A stretch of DNA of 64,000 bases, from contig CM030842.1 of the NCBI GenBank assembly GCA_018105865.1, forward strand, positions 10,539,323-10,603,322, read 5' to 3'. The number at the start of each line of letters is the position of its first letter. Within the stretch, counting starts at the first letter, position 1. The position numbers and the translations under genes are program-made. This DNA is from Metaphire vulgaris (lineage: Eukaryota > Annelida > Clitellata > Crassiclitellata > Megascolecidae). Below are positions 55,909 through 64,000 of the stretch, piece by piece. Below the pieces are notes generated by a model that saw nothing but the letters and a program-made list of their open reading frames with translations, did no database searches and was not told the origin of the DNA.

Positions 55909-56403
55909 CTAACAGCAGTCGAAAAAGTCAAGACGTCTGTCTTTACTGAAGTTTACTCTTTACTAATAGCCAGCTGACTGATTCAGTTGGCAACTGTCAT
56001 GTCAGCCTTGCTTTCTCTCTACATCTGCTGTCATCAAACAGTCTGCGAGTCTTTTCAAGTTTTCATGCTGGATTGTGGTTTATTCCCGATCCGACAGTTT
56101 TGTCATTTTGTCGCTTTGACACAACACAGCCAGACGCTTTTGCTCTAGAAAAGTCTCTGCCATTTATGTGAAGTGCATTGTTCGTTTGCCTAACTCGCAT
56201 AATTATCCCAAATGTACGAGTGTATTGTGACTGGTTAGACCTGTGGCTTTTAGGGCATTGTGGGCTGCACGGCCGCATGTAGAGATTGCACCTGCCCTGA
56301 GACTGTGCTTGGCTTCATCGATGGTTCATTATCTACTTGACTTCGCTTAAGTGAAAATGAAAATATTCAATTTATCTACCCGTATTTATGATATACCGAT
56401 GAG

Positions 56404-56640
56404 CAGGCCCGCCGAGAGGGGGATGGGGGCAACTGTCCAGGGGCCCGGCGATCTATAGAGGGCCCGGGCGGGTCCGTAGTTAGTGTTATGTTAGGGCGCG
56501 GCGCCATTCAACAAGGCACAAGACCAGTTTAAGTTTTAACTGCATCCTGAAAAGACTGACAAGCAAACAAAGGTCGTTACCACTCTAGGGACCTCGCGAC
56601 TGTTCTGCCCAGGGGACCGAAATTTCTCTCGGCGGCCCTG
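56404..56640. mobile_element. hAT MITE, CAGGCCCGCCGAGAG ends
   Basis: CAGGCCCGCCGAGAG and CTCTCGGCGGCCCTG are near-perfect inverted ends. Flanks ccgatgag / ccggtgaa (6 of 8). One motif copy (tgacaagcaaacaaaggtcg) at 56557. Confidence 0.85.
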
Positions 56641-59014
56641 CCGGTGAACATGTGAACGCCCTGGAATCAAACCCAGGTTGAAGGCTGATTAATCTAAAGT
56701 GGGAATGGGAGTGGAGTCGGGGTTGGGGTCCGGGCTGACTCTCTGCCCTTATTAGGCCAATTTCTGTCACAATTTGCTATATTCAACTCACTCGACCACT
56801 AGCACCGCTGCTTACAGATTCTTAGATCATTTCAGTTTAGTCCTACGGCGAGTTTTTAAAGTTGGAGGAATTCTGAAAATGTTGTTTGCGAAAGTAAGAT
56901 AAGGAGAAGAAAATTGCTCACCATCCTTCTTAAGTTAGGACTGCTCGGTTAATAGATTACGAAGAAAAAAGATTCCATTTTGGACAGATTCCCTTATATT
57001 TCGTTTTTAGCTGCAAAACACCTGTTTCCATCTTCTCACCTTACCTTAAGAGCTCCCTGTTAACTAATAAAGTGGAGATCTCGAAGAGTTAACTATTTGC
57101 CAGCGGCAGCATTTGTCTTAACAAGACGATTGACGATATACGCGACGTCGCTTTCACTGAACTCCTAGATCTGCGATCCATTCGTACGTTTTTAAAACTG
57201 TATCAACAAAAAGTGGAGAAGACGAGTGTTAAACAGCTTTGATAATTATTTTTCTACTAGGTAATGATTATAGGTGTGCAGCAAGAAGTCAAATAAACAC
57301 TTTGACAGTTATGCACAATTTGCACATCTTATTTGTACATCATAGTTAAGTTGCTCTTTGCTTGACAGACAAGCTGCCATATTCAGTGCAACATGGCAGT
57401 AGCACCTGCCAGACGATTGACGTCATCGGTTACAGATCATGACGTCAGCTTAATTCAAGGTGAATCGGTGATTGATAAGTAAAGACTAAGGACCGTTCAA
57501 GATGTTGCTGCACATTCATATCTCTGTCAGTGGGGGTAGCCTTGGCTCCGGAATAGGGTGGGGGAGGGGCACCAAGGCTTATACAGACCACATTTCCAGT
57601 CCCGACTAGGGGGCTTGATGGATCGTGGTAGGGTCACTGAACGGAGTCTGGGGCGGAGTCCCAACCGAAATTTTTTAGGGTAAAACTAGATTCAAATCTT
57701 GTGCTTTGGTGAAATTGCAGACTACATAACAACTATTTGGCAAACACATTGGATAAAATTTGGTCTACTCAGATGGTCCCCAGACCGCTTGTCCCTCTGT
57801 CGTGTCTGCGTTAATGGGCACGTGGACAGCCACTCACATCCCATTTAGTCCAATTAGGGGGGGTTGTGAGTGCGATGAGCTGACCAGCGGAGTCTGGGTG
57901 GAGCTCAGTCTCAGACATTTTGAATAATATTAGAATTAGACGGTGAGGTCTGATGCATACTGGTGCATATATGTAAGACTCGAATAATGATTTATTATTA
58001 CTGAGTGACCAAAATCTGTAATATAACTAAACTACGTTTAACGATTCGGCTGACAATCACCCTAGCCCACCCCCGCCCAAAAAATTCTCGACGGTTTTGT
58101 GCAAATCTCAAGACTGATCCCAGCCCGAATAGGGGTCCAGTCCCCTTGTGGCTACGACAATGAACTGTTCAATGTGTTTCGATTCAGCGGTTAGTACGAA
58201 TTCTGTTTCAATAGATTTGGCTCACTGCTTTCATCAGCGATGCCATCTACGACAACTCAACAATGCATCAGACACAACATATGAAACACAATTAGGTCCT
58301 AGGACAGATCTAGGTCTAAGTCTATACGCAGCCTAAGGCACTCTTTCAATTTGTTCTCGTTCAAGTCTTAGTCTGCTAAACAGGATTTTGTTAAGAATGC
58401 CTACTCCACGAGGAATTTTAATTTATTTTAGACACCAAAATCAGTGTGTAAAATATCCAGAAACCTCAATCTCTCAACCAATCAATAGATAAACTTATAT
58501 GGTGCCACTATCATGATACCTAGCCAGAATAATCGGTCCAAATGAGCGGGGTAACAACCTGCGGTGTACATGCCATGCCAAATGAGGCTCTAGTAACATA
58601 AAGTGACGCTGACAATGAATTCTACATAGCCTGGGCCATACACTGAGAGGCAACTAGTGCCAATGATTGTACGGTAGTATGGAACAGCAATTGAAAGTCC
58701 TGCTGAATATCCAGTGGAATTACTCGAGCCTCGTCTTCAGATCTCATGGTTGATTGCTTGACATGGTTTTATCGACTAAAGAATAGATTTGGTTATTTAA
58801 TCGCTGGTAGATAGGAAGTCAATGAATTGCCAATCTAAGGTTTGACAATTCATTTAGGTTTGACAACTAATTGCCAAACCAAAGAACTGTCAAACTTGGC
58901 TTACATTTGCGAATCTGGTACTTCGGATATAATTCACACTAAAAATTCTGTAATTCCTGCAGATTCAATTTCTTGAGGCGAAAAAGGAAAGAAGGAGATT
59001 GCAATAGTCTAGGC
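56641..59014. other. Non-coding region with two CRE palindromes
   Basis: No exon recognised. Perfect TGACGTCA at 57418-57425 and 57440-57447 could bind CREB/ATF factors. Repeated cccgactagggggctt and agtctggggcggagt text (57590-57900) may be an old repeat. Confidence 0.35.
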
Positions 59015-59149
59015 CAGTACTTCTAAATCTCTTCTCGTCCGCGGACTGCCATTACATTTTCCTTTTCCACCAGGGACCCCGTGCCATTAAAAATTTTTCT
59101 CCTTGTAATTTTCTCCTTACAATTTATGAAACGGGTACATTACTTGAAG

Positions 59150-60595
59150 ACATTGGAAAATCAATAATAGGCTTAATACCAATACCAAAGAAACAAAATG
59201 CAACTGAGTGCGAAGCATTCCGAACCATCAGCCTAATAAGCCATTTTGAAAAGTTATTAACCCCTTAACCGTGTATTTAACTGTAACTCAATGTAAAAGG
59301 GACAGATATATCCGGGATCCCCAGTTAAGAGGTTAATAAAAATACTGCTCAAAAGGACGAAGAATAAAATCAGACACAAAGCATCGGAACAGCAATATGG
59401 CTTTAAGGAAAATTGTGGGTGCAGAAACGCAATATACATTCTAAGAAGAATCAGTGAGAGATGCATATAGATGCAGAAGGATGTATATATCTGTTTCATA
59501 GACTACGGAAAAGCTTTTGATAACGTCATGCACAAAGAGCTATTCGATTGTCTGGACAAAGCGGGATTAGATGGAAAGGACATGAAAATATTCTCGGAAA
59601 TTTATGAGAAACAGACAGCAACAGTCAGAATAAAAGGAAAAGAGGGAAACTGGATCAAAATACAGAAAGAAGCAAGGCAAGAATGCGGTTTATCACCAGA
59701 ATTCTTTAACGCTTATGGAGAGGAAATCATGGAAAAAAATAGAGAACATGGAAGGAATCATAATTGGAGGGCAGAACATTAACAACCTGAGATTCGCGGA
59801 CGACGCAGCATTAATGGCGTACACACAAAAGAAGCTACAGGAATTAGTGGACGAAGTAGTTAAGGAAGACGAAAGAAAGGGTCTAAAAATAAATACAAAG
59901 AAAACATACTGCATGGTGATCTCCAAACAAAAAGACACACCAAGATGTCAACTATACATAAATGGACAACTAATAGTAAATAGAGCAAGTAAATGACTTC
60001 AAATATTTAGGAAGCTGGATATACAGCAACGGGAAATGTGAAAAGGATATAATAACAAGGATCGCCATGGCAAAATCAGCATTCGTGGAATTAAAACACA
60101 TCTAACAAATAAGAGAACATCAATGGAAACAAGGATAAGGGTCTTGGAAACGTATGTATGGTCGGTATTGCTATACGGCGCAGAAACGTGGTCAATTTCA
60201 AAACAGATAAAAAAAATTAGAGGCAGTGGAAATGTGGTTTTTAAGGATGATGATGAAGGTTTCTCGGACAGAGAAAACATCAAACCAGGAAATTTTGGAA
60301 AAGGCAAATTCAAGAAGGAAATTGTCAAAGACTATAAAGAAAAGACAATTAGAATTCTTCGGAAATATAATGAGAAAAAAGGCCTGGAAAACTTAGTCAC
60401 AAGTTCACAACAGGTAAAGTGATGGAGAAAAGAGCAAGAGGGAGACAAAGATTGACGTTCATCGAAAACCTGCTATGCGACGTGAAAGACAAAATATCAG
60501 AAGTAGAACTGCTACAAGCGACATACGACAGAGAGGAGTGGAAGTACATGGTCGCCAACGTTGTAAAACAAGGCACCTAAGGAAGAAGAAGAAGT
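59150..60595 (+). pseudogene. LINE reverse transcriptase (FADD type), frameshifted
   Basis: Starts mid-RT (FRTISLISHFEKLL), continues CFIDYGKAFDNVMHKELFD (motif A), ARQECGLSPEFFNAYGEEIM (motif B, G-to-E changes), NLRFADDAALMAYTQKKLQE (motif C) and KGLKINTKKTYCMVISKQ, then YVWSVLLYGAETWSISKQIK and, after frameshifts, the GRQR...EEWKYM end. Several stops and a 72-bp MITE (59261) disrupt it. The tail is (GAA)n at 60580-60595. A different LINE lineage from those at 6 kb and 13.7 kb. Confidence 0.82.
59261..59332. mobile_element. 72-bp piggyBac-like MITE at TTAA
   Basis: TTAA|CCCCTTAACCGTG ... CAGTTAAGAGG|TTAA. Near-inverted C-rich ends and a TTAA target duplicated on both sides (59257-59260, 59333-59336) are the piggyBac signature. 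Removing it restores the LINE reading frame between FEKLL and LLKRTKNKI. Confidence 0.8.
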
Positions 60596-60865
60596 AATTT
60601 GGAATGTTATAAAATGTATATGACCTCAGAATGCTTCTTAATATGCGTATAAGTTTAAACGTAATTGTGTGGATGCCATGTTTTGAAAAAATGACAATCT
60701 CGTTTTAAAAAAGTAAGCAATCCTCAAAGGAACAATATTTAACTTCTTTTCGCTTTTCTCAACTCACGTGATGGACCAACAAAGAAGGGCTCACGGATCG
60801 GCACCGGTCCGCGGACCACAGTTTGAGAAGCACTGGTCTAGGTGATAATATATTATCACGTAAGT

Positions 60866-61065
60866 AAGTAAGTAAGTAAGTTAGTTAGTTAGTTAACAAA
60901 TCAATTTCTATAGCGCAAAATCATGGAAGAAGGCCAAAGTCAGGAGCGCTTTACAGCTCATACGACGTCTGATAAAGGCGAGTTTTGAGTTTCTTTGCGA
61001 ATAATTCCGGGTCCGACTTCCTTGCTACGTCACCAGGTAACGAATTCCAAAGAATGCGTTACCTA
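60866..61065 (-). repeat. LINE 3'-end-like dispersed repeat
   Basis: (TAAG)n(TTAG)n then caaatcaatttctatagcgc, gagcgctttacagctcatac and acgaattccaaagaatgcg, the same family as 18786-20115 and 29711-29905. Confidence 0.65.
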
Positions 61066-62270
61066 GTGACGTGATTATGTGATTTCGTGATTATGATAAT
61101 ACACAGATGGGCATTTACAGTCTAAGAGTCGTGATCTTGCCATTCGGAATGGGTTCCATGTTAAGGGACCTTAGGTTATGGTTGCTCCATCGTCTTGGCG
61201 TTTCAAAAATAATTTCAGATTGGAAGACGATAAAGACTGCAACCTCCTATTTCATTGTGTTTTTAATGGGCGTTGCATCATCTGCAGTCGTAAATCGAGG
61301 TAAAGGTAACCACAATAATTATTATGTTATGATTTTAGCAAGATTTAAAGAAAATAATTATTACATAATTATTATAATTAGTAATTGAAGGATGAGAGAG
61401 AGGTCTGGTTAACCGCCCTACACTTCATTTGACCTGGAAGTAGCCTACAGCAGAATAATACCCGGGCTAAAGTCCCGGTCATCGAAACTTCGACCGAGAC
61501 TGCCTATCTGAACAGATCATATAAAACGATCGTCTCAATCCCCTCTAGGAGGACAGCTGTGAAGAAGATAGTCACGGTCGAAAAACAGCTACTGAATCCA
61601 ATGGCCATTACATGCATTGGCTGCTGGAACACTATACACAACAGAAGCACTGCATGCACTAATACAAAATGTATACAGATTTCAGTGGGATGTCATTGAC
61701 ATTTCAGAGACCCACTGGACAGGTATGGATAAGTGCCATGGAAAATATCGGATAGTTAGTTGCGGAAGAGAAGATGGATGAAATTCAGGCTACCGTATTT
61801 TCGCGCGTACTGCCCGCGTGCTATGCGATTTTTTGCAAACAAAAATGCCAAGTGCGGGCAATGCGCAGGTGCGGGCAATCTGAATCGAATTCTACATAAA
61901 TTGTGCCAACCGACCACAGCTCTTTGCACTGCATCTCATCATTCCCTTCCCACCCATTTCCTTTCCCCTACTCCCAATTACCCATGGCACACATATTTAG
62001 GCCTTTGTTCTCAGAGAACGCCACGAAGGCATCAGCTTATCTGATGTCAGCTGTATCAAGTTACGCTGGTTGCCGCAGCTGTCAGGAATGTTTACAGCTA
62101 CCCACAACCTTGTCTTATAATTATAATAATTCTCTTTGTAAGTTTGCCAGTCACGATACACGGCAGATGTTGGAGGACGTTGCTGTCATTGACAACCAAA
62201 CGTTTTATAATCGACGGAGCGTTTGACGAAGCGTCTTCATTGCAGCTTTGCCTGCACGTCGTGCGACACC
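61066..62270. other. Unassigned spacer
   Basis: No domain or splice-bounded exon is convincing. The tgcgggcaatgcgcaggtgc text near 61850 is a local duplication. Confidence 0.3.
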
Positions 62271-62830
62271 ACTGGGGAGAGGGGGCGCAGTCCCTCGTGT
62301 TGGGCCGTAGCCTGTAGACCCTACTGGAAGGGGGCGCAGCCTCCCGTCGTAAACCAAGCCCAAGCCGACGTGGAGGCCGTAGGCCCTACTGGGACGCAGC
62401 CTTCCGTCGGAGACCAAGCCCAAGCCCCCGAGGGAGGCCGTAGGTCCCACTAAGGGGCGCAGCCTCACGTGTGGAGCCACAGGTCCTACTGGGGCGGGGC
62501 GGGGCGCAGCCCCATGTGAGGCGTAGGCCTTACTGGAGGCGCAGCCTCCCGTGGGATACCTAGCCCCAGTCTCCCGTGAGTGCTGTATCCTCCACTGAAG
62601 CACAGCCCTCGGGGGAGAAAAGTTCCAGCCCTCCGTGGGAAACAAAGCCCCTTTGGGTCCGTAAGACCAAAAGGAGCTGTATACCCAAAAGGGGGCCGTA
62701 GGTAACACTGGAGGCCGCATCTTCCGTGGGGAATCAAATCACAATAGAATCGTAGGCCCAAATCGTAGTCGTAGGTTCCGTTATGGTGTGCAGCCCCCTG
62801 TGGTGGGGGGAGGAAGACCACCCAGTGAGC
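62270..62830. repeat. Degenerate GC-rich minisatellite (~55-75 bp units)
   Basis: Units share gaggccgtaggccctactgg, ggcgcagcctcccgtggg and accaagcccaagcc. About eight diverged copies. It yields a spurious Pro/Gly-rich minus-strand ORF. Confidence 0.8.
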
Positions 62831-62939
62831 ACATAGGGAAATTTTTAAATGATAATCTACGCATTCACTTTACATTTTCAGATTTTAAAAAAAATATATG
62901 TAATAATACGAACTTTTGCAATAAATCGGGGAAGGAGAT

Positions 62940-63065
62940 AACCACTCTCCCCCGTCATTTTTGACGGGTTAACATGTAGTATTATATATACATTATACAA
63001 CAATATATACCCCAAATTTATACCCCCCCCCCCCTCAATCAAAATCCGGGCTACGCCTCTGATCA
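62940..63065. mobile_element. hAT-like MITE end fragment
   Basis: ccccccctcaatcaaaatcc then gggctacgcctctg ends like the CAGAGGCGTAGC families. No left partner was found. Confidence 0.4.
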
Positions 63066-63150
63066 TCACGAACTCTATTTTCAGATATGACTACATTCGT
63101 GGCCACGCTGGCTCTCTTATGAACTCTATGTAATGCATTTTTAAGGTTTA

Positions 63151-63392
63151 CTAGAACGCAGGCTCGCTTCGCTCGCGCGAGCTTCGCTCGCAGTGCAGGT
63201 GAGCTTCGCTCGAGGCAACGAATATTCCAGAACGACCAATCAGAACGCTCACCCAGCCAACCAATCAGAACGCTTGAAGGTAACCAATGAGAACATCACA
63301 CAGCCAACCAATGAGAACGCTGACACAGCCAAGCAACAGTGGTTCTCACACAGGGCAGTCCCTACTGAACCACTTTAAACCTTGTTATATTA

Positions 63393-63423
<31 letters not shown>

Positions 63424-63532
63424 CGGAACGCTCGAACGCTTGAAGGTAACCAATCAGAACGCTCACACAGCCAACCAATCAGAACGCTTGCACAGAGGCA
63501 CAGGCACAGAGGAAGAATCTTAATATGATAGA
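63151..63532 (-). mobile_element. Non-autonomous Helitron, copy 2
   Basis: Minus strand: A|TCTATCATATTAAGATTC start, GCGAGCGAAGCGAGC hairpin, CTAG|T end, as in copy 1. The interior has repeated ccaatcagaacgcttgaagg units and an (ATT)n tract at 63392-63420. Confidence 0.85.
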
Positions 63533-64000
63533 TAGAATAGACTCAGTCAATAGAGGGTTCCGATATTAGAGACATTATTCAAGTAGGTTGCTTTGAGTGT
63601 TACACTGTACTTACTATTTGAAGCTTTATACAACTTCATGTCATGTGCTGCATTACAAAAACAGACCGTTGCTTTCTGTTACGCCTAGGACCCCGGTGTT
63701 TGACATGTCTCTTCATTGAGCCCCTGTAGCCTACCAGTATAGCAGCCCTTTCACAATGGGCTTTGCTGTTTGCATTAACGTACACCGCCTAATTACATAA
63801 GTGCTGCAAATTTCTAACTAATGGCTGATATTTTCTTATGCTTATAACCTCGATAACATGCAATCTGCTGTAATTACTCATGAAATAAATGCATCTAAAA
63901 TTGCAAATTGTGTCTTACGAATGAAATTATGATTTTTTTCCGTGGAGTTTTTTTCATCGAAGTACTTTGAAAAATGCAGAAAATAGCCGCTTGTCTTTTA
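63533..64000. other. AT-rich end of window
   Basis: Nothing recognised. Confidence 0.3.

Larger units (their letters stand above)
59015..60835. mobile_element. hAT-Charlie-like element carrying a LINE
   Basis: CAGTACTTCTAAATCTCTTC and CACAGTTTGAGAAGCACTG are inverted. gtccgcgga words occur next to both ends. Flanks gtctaggc / gtctaggt (7 of 8). The interior is the LINE at 59150-60595. Confidence 0.82.

Noticed and set aside
58148..58336. Small Cys-containing ORF (NCSMCFDSA, HCFHQRC)
   Set aside because: RING-like spacing is incomplete, and there are no introns or partners to support it.
61107..61388. 93-codon hydrophobic ORF
   Set aside because: No family resemblance and no splice context; may be chance in AT-rich DNA.
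62205..62821. 171-codon Pro/Gly-rich minus-strand ORF
   Set aside because: Lies over a degenerate tandem repeat; composition explains it.

Overview
The window is eukaryotic and metazoan. Genes are split by introns with GT..AG splice sites, spacing is wide, and most of the sequence is transposable elements and simple repeats. Base composition is AT-rich apart from G-rich transposon ends. The abundance of hAT elements, CR1/L2-like LINEs, tRNA-type SINEs and Helitrons, together with a single TENT5/FAM46-type gene, fits an invertebrate animal, perhaps a marine deuterostome. I cannot name the species, and that placement is inference.

Host genes, left to right. (1) The last two exons (805-916, 2156-2319, +) of a coiled-coil protein gene. 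(2) A + strand gene whose 322-residue exon (11885-12853, phase-0 donor) can join in frame either to a C2H2 zinc-finger exon (16283-16636) or to a BEN-domain exon (20202-20432). This looks like one N-terminal module with two alternative DNA-binding C-termini. (3) A complete, uninterrupted TENT5/FAM46 nucleotidyltransferase ORF (23312-24577, -), convergent with gene 2. (4) A five-exon aquaporin gene (53791 down to 47978, -). I rebuilt it from splice sites as 293 residues. It has a normal first NPA box, but the second box is NPL-V, so the pore arginine is missing. A 21-bp minisatellite copies its last 3' splice site.

Mobile DNA fills the rest. At least eighteen hAT-type elements can be delimited by terminal inverted repeats plus 7- or 8-bp target duplications, many of them exact. 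There are four short 3-bp-TSD elements of PIF/Harbinger type, two Helitrons with TC/CTAG ends, one tiny piggyBac-type MITE at TTAA, LINE reverse transcriptase remains at five places, four copies of a tRNA-derived SINE and a probable solo LTR. Nesting is deep: at 5.8-8.7 kb, 9.1-11.1 kb, 18.8-20.1 kb, 29.2-31.3 kb, 39.0-39.8 kb, 50.4-51.5 kb and 52.0-53.0 kb, one element sits in another.

The most unusual feature that crosses families is a ~24-bp internal motif (TGACAAGCAAAAAAGGTCATC and its complement). It recurs about 35 times inside element families whose ends are otherwise unrelated, including one with a different TSD length. The aquaporin acceptor array and the C2H2/BEN exon pair are the best leads on the host-gene side.
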